From the NCBI GenBank assembly GCA_041749475.1, contig JBGTBD010000013.1:1-15965 (forward strand): a stretch of DNA of 15,965 nt, read 5' to 3'. Source of the DNA: JBGTBD01 sp041749475. Its GTDB lineage: Bacteria > Pseudomonadota > Alphaproteobacteria > Rickettsiales > UBA998. The position numbers were made by a program, and so were the translations under genes. Numbering within the stretch: position 1 is the stretch's first letter; every line of letters begins with the position of its first letter. This document shows, piece after piece, positions 1 through 6,258 of the stretch. Under the pieces are notes generated by a model. That model saw nothing but the letters and a program-made list of their open reading frames with translations, was not told the origin of the DNA and did no database searches.

Positions 1-541
1 CGTAGCCGATGATGATGACCCAGCTCGATGCGATGTCGAAGGCGGAGCCGTCCTTCACGGCTTTGCGAATGCCCAGCGGGATGGAGATGATATAGATGAG
101 AAGGGTCGTCCACAGGCCCAGCGAGATAGACACGGGCAGGCGGTCAGCGATGAGGTCGATCACGCGCTCACTACGGAAAAAACTCTCGCCGAAATCGAAG
201 GTGGCGTATTGTTTCAACATGATGAAGAAGCGCTCGACGGGCGGTTTGTCAAAGCCGTAGAGTTTTTTGATTTGCTCGATGAATTCGGGATCAAGCCCGC
301 GCGCGCCCCGGGAGAGGGCACTGCCGGAAGTGGTGGCGGCCTGCATCGCGCTGCCGGAGTCGCTCCCCCCGCCGCCGGAGAAGCGCGAGGTGGCGGTGGT
401 CATATCGGGTGTGGTCAGGCGGAAGATTAGCTGGTCAACAGGGCCGCCGGGAGCGATCTGCACGATCACGAAATTGAGCAACATGATACCGAGCAGGGTG
501 GGTATCATCAGCAGCAGCCGTTTGGCGAGGTAGCGGCGCAT
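1..541 (-). CDS. yejB: YejB-type peptide ABC transporter permease (N-terminal part, runs off the window)
   Basis: This is the inner-membrane permease of the YejABEF importer, which takes up oligopeptides (including microcin C-like compounds in enterobacteria). About 180 codons are visible, starting MRRYLAKRLLLMIPTLLGIM. A first membrane helix (about 8-28) leads into QIAPGGPVDQ. Further on come RGLDPEFIEQIKKLYGFDKP, the FDFGESFFRS stretch and LPVSISLGLWTTLLIY followed by IPLGIRKAV; all match my memory of E. coli YejB closely. A Ser/Gly-rich loop (about 53-75) sits where the E. coli protein also has a glycine-rich variable stretch. The start is firm: the yejA stop and this ATG share one base (TGATG), indicating translational coupling. 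The C-terminal half, with the permease EAA loop, and any yejE/yejF lie beyond position 1. Identification is confident; substrate is inferred from the family. Confidence 0.93.
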   Translation of the reverse strand, partial: MRRYLAKRLLLMIPTLLGIMLLNFVIVQIAPGGPVDQLIFRLTTPDMTTATSRFSGGGGSDSGSAMQAATTSGSALSRGARGLDPEFIEQIKKLYGFDKPPVERFFIMLKQYATFDFGESFFRSERVIDLIADRLPVSISLGLWTTLLIYIISIPLGIRKAVKDGSAFDIASSWVIIIGY

Positions 542-2328
542 CAGCGATATTCCTTCTTCAGCCACCAGGTTTCGAAGCCGAGGCCGTATTCCGGCTGGCG
601 TTTCGGACGGTCAAACTTGTTCCAGTAGGCGACGCGATAGTTGGTGATGCTCCAATGCGGGATGACAACCTGTTCCCACATCAGCGTGCGATCCAGCGCG
701 CGGGAGGCGGTGGTGAGGGATTCAAGCGTATCGGCATTGACCAGCCGACTCAGGATATGATCGACGGCGGGATTCTTGAGGCCGGAGTAATTCTGGCTGC
801 CGGGGATGTCGGCTTGCATGGAGTGCCAGTATTGCAGTTGCTCCTGACCGGGATAGATCAGGCCCATATTCCACCAGATGGAGATCAGGTCGAAATCCAT
901 ATGTTCGAGGCGTTTCTGGTACTGGGCATCATCAACAAAACGCTCCTCGGTGATGATACCGAGCTTCTTCAGGTTGCGTTTCATGGAGCCGATGACGCGT
1001 TGCAACGTTTTCTGGCGGATCAGGAATTCGACCGTTAAGACTTCGCCAGTATCCTTGTGGACGCGTTTGCCGTCCTTCAATAGCCATCCCGCCTCATCGA
1101 GTAATGTCTGGGCGCGGATGAGTTGGGCGCGGGGAAAGCCGGAGCCGTCCGTCTGTGGGGGGAGATAGACGCTGCCCATGATGCCGGGGGGGAGGATGTC
1201 CTTGTAGGGTTCCAGCAATGCCTGTTCTTCGGCAGAAGGCGGCTCGGTGGCGGCGAAGGGGGTGTTCTGGAAGAAGCTGATATTGCGTTGGTAGGCGTCA
1301 TAGAACAAGGTGCGGTTCATCCACTCAAAATCGAGCGAGAGGCCGATGGCTTCGCGGACGCGGCGGTCGGCGAATTTGCCGCGGCGCATATTGAACATGA
1401 AGGCCTGCATCCCGCGTGGAATCTTGTGCTTGGCGGAATATTTGATGACGTCACCCCGGTTGAAGGCCGGAAAGTTATACCCCATCGCCCAGTTGCGGGC
1501 GATGTATTCTTCGTTCAGGTCGAAATCATTGGATTTGAAGGCCTCTAAAGCGATGACATCGTCACGATAGACGTCATAGCGGATGGTGTCGAAATTATAT
1601 TTGCCGCGATTGACGGGGAGGTTTTTTGCCCAGTAATTTTCCACCCGTTCGTACGCGATGAACCGGCCCGCTTGCAGCTTTTTTACCGTATACGGGCCGC
1701 TGGCCATCGGAGTTTTAAGAGAAGATTTATCGAACGGAAACTCGGTGTAATACGCTTTGGAGATGATGGGCATAGACGCGATCAGGATAGGGAGTTCGCG
1801 CTGCTCGGTATTGGTAAAATGAAAGCGCACAAGACGCGGCCCCAATTTCTCCACCGCGCCGACCTCGGCATATTGCAGACGGTAGGTGGGGTGGCCTTTT
1901 TCCTTTAGCGTATTGAAGGAAAATACGACATCGTCCGCCGTGATGGGGGTGCCGTCATGCCATTTGGCATTCTCGTTGAGATAAAAGGTGAGCTTGCTTT
2001 TATCTCTGGAGAGCTCGGCTTTCTCGGCGATTAGGCCGTAATAGGATTGGGGTTCATCCAGCGAGGGGGTCATCAGCGTTTCGAACATATAGTTCGTGCC
2101 CGGAGCGGCGAGGCCTTTCAGGATGAAAGGGTTGAGGCTATCAAAATTGGAGGTCTGTGCCAGCTTGACCCGGCCCCCCTTGGGCGCATCCGGGTTCACA
2201 TAATCGAAATGATGGAACCCGGCTGCATACTTCGGTTTGCCGAATAGGACAAGCGCGTGTTTCGGTGCGGCGGTGGCGATATTTCCGGCAAAGAGTAACA
2301 GGCAAAGGGTGGGGAGGAAACGATGCAT
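541..2328 (-). CDS. yejA: YejA-type extracellular peptide-binding protein (SBP family 5)
   Basis: This is the periplasmic substrate-binding component of the Yej oligopeptide importer, 595 residues against about 600 in E. coli. A signal peptide (MHRFLPTLCLLLFAGNIATA) has a likely cleavage near residues 20-21. There is no lipobox cysteine, so a soluble periplasmic protein is expected. The mature part opens with GKPKYAAGFHHFDYVNPDAP and KGGRV, typical of YejA. It continues with the family-5 signature region NENAKWHDGTPITADDVVFS and a C-terminal part rich in aromatics (SIWWNMGLIYPGQEQLQYWH) expected of a peptide-binding cleft. The start codon lies 6 bases after the stop of the upstream SPFH gene, with a weak GCGGGGG in place of a Shine-Dalgarno sequence, so coupled translation is likely. 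Its stop overlaps the yejB start. The ORF is intact. Confidence 0.93.
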   Translation of the reverse strand: MHRFLPTLCLLLFAGNIATAAPKHALVLFGKPKYAAGFHHFDYVNPDAPKGGRVKLAQTSNFDSLNPFILKGLAAPGTNYMFETLMTPSLDEPQSYYGLIAEKAELSRDKSKLTFYLNENAKWHDGTPITADDVVFSFNTLKEKGHPTYRLQYAEVGAVEKLGPRLVRFHFTNTEQRELPILIASMPIISKAYYTEFPFDKSSLKTPMASGPYTVKKLQAGRFIAYERVENYWAKNLPVNRGKYNFDTIRYDVYRDDVIALEAFKSNDFDLNEEYIARNWAMGYNFPAFNRGDVIKYSAKHKIPRGMQAFMFNMRRGKFADRRVREAIGLSLDFEWMNRTLFYDAYQRNISFFQNTPFAATEPPSAEEQALLEPYKDILPPGIMGSVYLPPQTDGSGFPRAQLIRAQTLLDEAGWLLKDGKRVHKDTGEVLTVEFLIRQKTLQRVIGSMKRNLKKLGIITEERFVDDAQYQKRLEHMDFDLISIWWNMGLIYPGQEQLQYWHSMQADIPGSQNYSGLKNPAVDHILSRLVNADTLESLTTASRALDRTLMWEQVVIPHWSITNYRVAYWNKFDRPKRQPEYGLGFETWWLKKEYR

Positions 2329-2334
2329 CCCCCG

Positions 2335-3300
2335 CTACTTTTTTCCGTTCCACGGCCCGGCTGCCGTTACTTCGCCGCGCTGGTGGCGGATGGAATCGAA
2401 CACGGAAAGCGCTTGTGCCACCATGCTGCCTGCGTCGTTGGCGTTGGCGGGGAGGAGCACGGTGGTGCTCTCCTGAGCAAGCTTAGAGAAGGCCTCAACG
2501 TATTTTTCACCGATTTTCAACGCGACGGCATCTTCCCCACCTTCTTGACGGATGGCGGCGGCAATCAGTTCGATCCCCTTCGCATTCGCTTCGGCAACGG
2601 CGAGGATGGCTTCCGCTTCCCCTTTGGCGCGGTTGACCTGATCGGTCAGCGCCCCTTCGGAGCTGAGGACGACTTCCTGTTTACGGCCTTCGGCGATGTT
2701 GATCTTGGATTGGCGTTCCCCTTCGGACTGGAGAATCTCCGCGCGCTTCTGACGCTCGGCGGCGACCTGAAGTTCCATCGCTTTCAGCACGGTGGTCGGA
2801 GGGGTGATGTTCTTGATCTCATACCGCATACACTGGATGCCCCAGGTGACGGCGGCCAGGTTGATGGCGTTGACAATGTTGGCGTTCAGGCGTTCGCGCT
2901 CTTCGAAGGTCTCGTCCAGCGTCAGCTTGCCGATCTCGGAGCGCATGGTGGTCTGGGCTAATTGGGTGACGGCGTAGATGGGATTATTGACACCGTAGGA
3001 GGCCTGGACCGGGTCCATGATGCGGAGGTAGATGACGCCGTCGAGAAGTAGCGTCACGTTATCACGGCTGATGGCGGTCTGTTCTACGACGTCGAGCGCG
3101 ACTTCTTTCAGCGAATGGCGGTAGGCGATACGGTCGACGAAGGGAATCAGCCAGTTCAGTCCCGGTTCCAGCTTACGGTCGAATTTCCCTAAGCGCTCGA
3201 CGATCCACGCTGATTGCTGGGGCACAATCTTGACGCCCTTCCACATGACGAGGAAGAAGAAAAACCCCACTACAAGATAAAACAGATCCGAGAATTCCAT
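2335..3300 (-). CDS. qmcA: SPFH/Band 7 (stomatin-like, QmcA-type) membrane protein
   Basis: This is a 321-residue SPFH-domain protein of the QmcA/stomatin class, which forms oligomeric scaffolds at the inner membrane and is tied to membrane-protein quality control. One N-terminal membrane helix (about 5-22) is followed by GVKIVPQQSAWIVERLGKF, PGLNWLIPFVDRI and ISRDNVTLLLDGVIYLRIMD, all hallmark SPFH segments. Next come RSEIGKLTLDETFEERERLN and WGIQCMRYEIKNITPP. A long Ala/Glu/Lys/Arg-rich coiled coil (about 185-250, EILQSEGERQSKINIAEGRK) leads to a C-terminal segment ending in GPWNGKK. The start is supported by AAGGA about 5-9 bases upstream. An NfeD-like gene precedes it by 19 bases, the pairing usual for this family. 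That it belongs functionally with the downstream yej genes is not established. Confidence 0.9.
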   Translation of the reverse strand: MEFSDLFYLVVGFFFFLVMWKGVKIVPQQSAWIVERLGKFDRKLEPGLNWLIPFVDRIAYRHSLKEVALDVVEQTAISRDNVTLLLDGVIYLRIMDPVQASYGVNNPIYAVTQLAQTTMRSEIGKLTLDETFEERERLNANIVNAINLAAVTWGIQCMRYEIKNITPPTTVLKAMELQVAAERQKRAEILQSEGERQSKINIAEGRKQEVVLSSEGALTDQVNRAKGEAEAILAVAEANAKGIELIAAAIRQEGGEDAVALKIGEKYVEAFSKLAQESTTVLLPANANDAGSMVAQALSVFDSIRHQRGEVTAAGPWNGKK

Positions 3301-3319
3301 ATTTTCCTTACCTTTAAGA

Positions 3320-3790
3320 CTAGCGGTGTGGTTTTAATTTTAGGATATTGCCCTCGACGGCGGTGATGAGGGCGACGTCGCCTTCCATCAGCCGTTCGAC
3401 GCCTGCATCAGTGCTGAGTTCCGCGTTCATGCGCGTGCCCGACCAGAGCGCTTTGCCTGTTTTCCCGGCGACGAGATCGCTATCGCAGACGGTGGCAGTT
3501 GTGCCGACCATGTTGGTGTATTCGGTAGTGGAAGAAGTGTTGCGCCAGTTCTTCAACGGCTTCCAGAGGAGGGCAGCGATGATTGCGCCAAGCCCGAACC
3601 ATGCGCCGAACTGGAGGGCGAGATTCTCCTGCGCGATAACGTCCGATTCAATCAGCAACCCTGTGATGACCGCTGCTAAGCCGCCGAACAATAAGCCGAT
3701 ACCGGGAATACCGAACGCCTCGAGACAGATGAGCATCGCCCCGGCGATGAGCCAGAGATGCGAAGGGGGCAGGCCAAAAAATCCATCCAT
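3320..3790 (-). CDS. Short NfeD-like membrane protein, partner of the SPFH protein
   Basis: The protein has 156 residues from the chosen start, MDGFFGLPPSHLW. Two or three hydrophobic segments (about 12-28, 30-47, 58-77) include LEAFGIPGIGLLFGGLAAV, the glycine-rich pattern of NfeD proteins. A soluble C-terminal domain follows (about 95-156: MVGTTATVCDSDL, GKALWSGTRMNAEL, GDVALITAVEGNILKLKP), which fits the OB-fold of the family. In E. coli the equivalent pair is QmcA with YbbK-type NfeD, and the two are thought to work together in the inner membrane. A longer reading from a TTG at 3823 would add 11 residues (MNRLICANSIP). I rejected it because neither start has a clear ribosome site and the family normally begins just before the first helix. 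It lies 19 bases upstream of the SPFH gene. Confidence 0.85.
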   Translation of the reverse strand: MDGFFGLPPSHLWLIAGAMLICLEAFGIPGIGLLFGGLAAVITGLLIESDVIAQENLALQFGAWFGLGAIIAALLWKPLKNWRNTSSTTEYTNMVGTTATVCDSDLVAGKTGKALWSGTRMNAELSTDAGVERLMEGDVALITAVEGNILKLKPHR

Positions 3791-3841
3791 GGGAATACTG
3801 TTAGCACAAATCAAACGGTTCAAAAAGAAAAACTGGCAATA

Positions 3842-3863
3842 TCATCCGTTAGGTCACGGATGA
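3842..3863 (-). terminator. Weak hairpin after the cytochrome c gene
   Basis: An 8-bp perfect inverted repeat (TCATCCGT / ACGGATGA) with a 6-base loop lies 12 bases past the cytochrome c stop. On the minus strand it is followed by TATTGCCAGTTTTTCTTTTT. The T-rich run begins several bases after the stem, so this is not a canonical intrinsic terminator. It may give partial termination or stabilise the 3' end before the NfeD gene. Confidence 0.35.
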
Positions 3864-3875
3864 GGGAAGGGGGTG

Positions 3876-4640
3876 TTACTTCTTCCCGTTTGCTGGTTTT
3901 TCATCCGTTTTGGTGGCGCCGGATTTTTGGGCGTCCGCCTGCACGGGTTTTGCGCCCGGGGTCTTGCCGCTTTCGCCTGCTTTCGCTTTGGCTTTTTCAT
4001 CTGCAGTAGCTTTTTCGGGAGAGCCTATGTTCTTTGCGGTGTCAGCTTTTTCCTTGTCGGTCGCGGTATCGGCTGCCTTTTCTTCCGGAGCCGCTTGTGG
4101 TTTCGGGTAGGCCACGGGGCTACCGCTCATCTTGTTCATGTAGGCAAGGATGTTGGCGCGATCTTCCGGTTTTTTCAATCCGGCGAAGGCCATTTTCGTT
4201 CCCGGGAGATATTTGGCGGGCTTGGTCAGGAATTCAGACAGTTCCTGATATCCCCATGTGCCGGGGTGTTCGCCCATCGCCTTGGAGTAGGTGAAGTCTT
4301 CCTTATGGCCATGCTTGTTGCCGACGACACCCCAGAGGTTTGGCCCGACCTTGTTCGCGCCGCCCTGTTCGAACGTGTGGCAGGTGGTGCAGGGTTTGGC
4401 GAGCGCTTCGCCCTTCGCGGGATCGGCGGAGGCGAGGAAGGTGGTGATATCGACCGGCTTCTCTTCGGCGGCAGGAGCAGCGCCGGGTTGTTCGGTTTCC
4501 GCCCCGGCAACGCTGTAACCGCGCTTTTCAGGGGTGAGGATAGGGTCGTACAATACGTCGGTGACCTTGCTGATGACCATTGCGAGCAAGCCAGCAACCA
4601 ATACCGCGGCGGCAATCTTATTCAGTTCTAAACCGGACAT
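3876..4640 (-). CDS. cycM: Membrane-anchored class I cytochrome c (CycM/c552-like) with Lys/Ala-rich C-terminal tail
   Basis: This is an inner-membrane-tethered electron carrier with its heme domain in the periplasm. In alphaproteobacteria, CycM-type proteins pass electrons from the bc1 complex to aa3-type oxidase. It starts MSGLELNKIAAAVLVAGLLA, with an uncleaved signal-anchor at about 9-27. A Pro/Ala linker (about 43-65) precedes the heme domain: CTTCH at 84-88, KVGPNLWGVVG at 97-107, and the axial ligand Met150 in PGTKMAF. A low-complexity tail of about 74 residues (181-254), by my count 15 Lys and 13 Asp/Glu with much Ala, is not part of the usual fold and makes this longer than typical CycM. 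The start is supported by AGGGGAG about 6 bases upstream. A strong terminator sits just before the gene, so its own promoter must lie very close to or within that hairpin. The symbol is assigned by similarity only. Confidence 0.88.
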   Translation of the reverse strand: MSGLELNKIAAAVLVAGLLAMVISKVTDVLYDPILTPEKRGYSVAGAETEQPGAAPAAEEKPVDITTFLASADPAKGEALAKPCTTCHTFEQGGANKVGPNLWGVVGNKHGHKEDFTYSKAMGEHPGTWGYQELSEFLTKPAKYLPGTKMAFAGLKKPEDRANILAYMNKMSGSPVAYPKPQAAPEEKAADTATDKEKADTAKNIGSPEKATADEKAKAKAGESGKTPGAKPVQADAQKSGATKTDEKPANGKK

Positions 4641-4675
4641 AAATCTCCCCTGAAATCGCCTCAGCTTTAGGAGAT

Positions 4676-4711
4676 AAAAAAAATCCTGACAACTAAAAAC
4701 GCTGTCAGGAT
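4676..4711 (-). terminator. Strong intrinsic (Rho-independent) terminator
   Basis: The 9-bp perfect stem ATCCTGACA / TGTCAGGAT occupies 4683-4691 and 4703-4711, with an 11-base loop. Read on the minus strand, the second arm is followed directly by a run of T (about eight including the last stem base), the classical intrinsic terminator form. It lies about 95 bases past the stop of the PDZ gene and only 35 bases before the ATG of the cytochrome c gene. It most simply ends the PDZ transcript. If a promoter lies upstream of it, it could instead act as a leader attenuator for the cytochrome gene. Confidence 0.78.
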
Positions 4712-4738
4712 GGGTTTGCCGATAAAAAAACAGGAGAG

Positions 4739-4756
4739 GTGACGCAAAGTGACGCA
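4739..4756. repeat. Two tandem GTGACGCA boxes, 10-bp period
   Basis: GTGACGCA occurs at 4739-4746 and again at 4749-4756, so the two copies are one helical turn apart. They lie in the 165-base gap between the cytochrome c and PDZ genes. Such spacing would suit a dimeric DNA-binding protein, but chance or a degenerate short repeat is equally possible. Confidence 0.4.
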
Positions 4757-4805
4757 GAGGAATTAAAAGAGGTTACGTCATTTACTGCGCTGTATTCATG
4801 TAACC

Positions 4806-5306
4806 TTAAGCCAACTTTGTTCTGGTCGCAGGTGGTTTGGCACTCAATTGACCAAGCCCATGGGTGGGATTTTCTGCATCCGCTACTTCAGGATTACATT
4901 GTGAATGCGAATCCTCAGGTACCAAGCGTATTTCCTCTGGAGTTAAGGGAGTAGGCGTACCCGGCCCAGACAGGTAAACAATTTCCTCTCTTACCATAGA
5001 TAAGCGGATAGATTTCCCGCTTTCTGGTTTATATATTTCCACGCCAACCATTGTACCGGGAGGACCGGCGACCAACTTATGGAAATCGGGATAAATTTCA
5101 GGTGTAAGCCAATCACCGTTGTTCCACCGGGATACAGCGGTAAGGATATCGCCTTTTTTTATTTGGTGAATCTCTGCTGGCGTTGGTCTAGCCGAATTTA
5201 ATAAAGTAAGCGCCACCCCATCTACCCCTTCACTATCTCTCGAAGTGGTACCCGCAAACATAGCTCCTATGCCGCAAATGCGTCTTTGATTGCTTGATTC
5301 TGTCAT
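4806..5306 (-). CDS. Orphan small PDZ-domain protein, function unknown
   Basis: The protein has 166 residues with no signal peptide and no membrane helix, so it is probably cytoplasmic. Residues about 10-112 read like a PDZ domain of the kind found in C-terminal processing proteases. The carboxylate loop would be CGIGAMF (11-17). It is followed by GVDGVALTLLNSARPTPAEI (27-46), the turn IKKGDILTAVS (49-59), VAGPPGTMVGVEIYKPESGK (79-98) and the closing strand IRLSMVREEIVYL. No protease domain follows, only a Pro/Glu-rich tail (113-166) with no recognisable motif. It is single-gene, flanked by intergenic gaps on both sides and ended by a strong terminator. Sampled lines give about 47-50% G+C against about 58% in neighbouring genes, which could mean acquisition or weak expression. 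The PDZ call is from pattern recognition and the function is unknown. Confidence 0.65.
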   Translation of the reverse strand: MTESSNQRRICGIGAMFAGTTSRDSEGVDGVALTLLNSARPTPAEIHQIKKGDILTAVSRWNNGDWLTPEIYPDFHKLVAGPPGTMVGVEIYKPESGKSIRLSMVREEIVYLSGPGTPTPLTPEEIRLVPEDSHSQCNPEVADAENPTHGLGQLSAKPPATRTKLA

Positions 5307-5529
5307 ATACGAATTTCGCCTCTGTGCCTATTTACCTGCAAAGCCTCTAAGGCTCCTCGCCTCGCTTTGTCAGGGACCTATCTACACAACCCATGCGTCA
5401 ATTTTATGAAGAACCCGTTATTTTATTCAAGGTTGCAAAGAAGCCACCTGCGTTAGGCTATGTGCAAAGACCTACGTTGCCCTTGCTCGGGTTCACAAAA
5501 CACCATATCGTGTGGGCTGGAACTCATCT
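5307..5529. other. A+T-rich divergent intergenic region between the PDZ gene and kdsB
   Basis: This is a 223-base gap with no credible gene. Line 5401-5460 is only about 38% G+C. It holds a short hairpin (AGCCT-CTA-AGGCT, 5342-5354), a GCGAGGCGAGG stretch on the minus strand, and the divergent control regions for the PDZ gene and kdsB. I see no RNA gene in it. Confidence 0.6.
5483..5511 (+). promoter_or_regulatory. Candidate promoter for kdsB operon
   Basis: TTGCTC (5483-5488) and TATCGT (5506-5511) are separated by 17 bases and lie just upstream of the kdsB ATG at 5530. Each hexamer matches only part of the sigma-70 consensus, and the implied 5' leader is very short (about 12 bases), so this is tentative. 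Confidence 0.3.
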
Positions 5530-6258
5530 ATGCGCCCTATCATTCTCATTCCCGCCCGTTATGCCTCTACCCGCCTGCCGGGGAAGCCGATGGCGGATAT
5601 CCATGGTAAGCCGATGATACTCCATGTCTGGGAACGGGCGATAGCGTCGGGGCTTGGCCCGGTAGTGGTGGCGACGGATTATGCGGGAATCCTTGAGGCA
5701 GTGACGGCTGCCGGGGGAATAGCGGTGATGACGCGCGAAGACCATCCTTCCGGTTCGGACAGGATATGGGAAGCGCTTAGCCTGGCAGACCCCGAAGGAA
5801 AGCATGACATCATTATTAATCTTCAAGGAGATTTGCCGACGCTAGACCCGGCGCTGATCGGGCTGCTGGCCGGGCCGTTCACCGACCTAAGTATTGATAT
5901 CACGACATTGGCCGTGGAGATCACCAGCGCGGAAGACCGAGTGAATCCCGCTATCGTCAAACCCGTCGTGGCGTGGGATGCAGCAGGGAAGCAAGGGCGC
6001 GCACTTTATTTCAGCCGGGCGACCCTACCGCATGGCGAAGGAGCTTGTTTTCACCATATCGGGCTTTATGCTTACCGACGTTCGGCGCTTGAGCGGTTCG
6101 TCAGCCTCCCCCCCAGTCCGCTGGAAGTGCGTGAGAAGCTGGAACAATTAAGAGCGTTGGAACATGGTATGCGGATCGAGGTGTTGCGGGTGGAGACCCA
6201 CCCCCTCGGCGTCGATACGCTAGAGCAACTGGAACAGGCACGGAGTGAATTGAGATGA
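5530..6258 (+). CDS. kdsB: 3-deoxy-manno-octulosonate cytidylyltransferase (CMP-KDO synthetase)
   Basis: The enzyme activates KDO by joining it to CMP from CTP, with release of pyrophosphate, in the cytoplasm; KDO is the inner-core sugar of LPS. At 242 residues it is close to the E. coli enzyme (248). It opens with IILIPARYASTRLPGKPMAD (4-23), the nucleotide-binding loop. It continues with IVVATDY-type VVVATDY (45-51), MTREDHPSGSDRIWE (67-81), NLQGDLP (97-103), RALYFSRATLP (157-167), FHHIGLYAYRR (174-184) and PPSPLEVREKLEQLRALE (194-211). The 'QGDLP' in place of 'QGDEP' is, as I recall, common in alphaproteobacteria. I chose ATG 5530 over GTG 5512 because the family starts right at the Pro-Ile-Ile-Pro-Ala-Arg strand. 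The stop overlaps the next gene (ATGA). Confidence 0.95.
   Translation: MRPIILIPARYASTRLPGKPMADIHGKPMILHVWERAIASGLGPVVVATDYAGILEAVTAAGGIAVMTREDHPSGSDRIWEALSLADPEGKHDIIINLQGDLPTLDPALIGLLAGPFTDLSIDITTLAVEITSAEDRVNPAIVKPVVAWDAAGKQGRALYFSRATLPHGEGACFHHIGLYAYRRSALERFVSLPPSPLEVREKLEQLRALEHGMRIEVLRVETHPLGVDTLEQLEQARSELR

Noticed and set aside
3791..3823. Longer NfeD-like protein from TTG 3823
   Set aside because: It uses a rare start codon without a ribosome site, and the added 11 residues are not typical of the family. ATG 3790 starts just before the first helix.
3873..4631. Plus-strand open frame of 252 codons with Phe/Gly-rich, apparently hydrophobic product
   Set aside because: It mirrors the cytochrome c gene, whose CXXCH motif, anchor and ribosome site are clear. 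The Phe/Gly content comes from reading the Lys/Ala/Glu-rich tail on the other strand.
5393..5617. Small plus-strand open frame of 74 codons before kdsB
   Set aside because: Its second half is kdsB read in another frame, and the first half has no motif, no ribosome site and lies in A+T-rich intergenic DNA.
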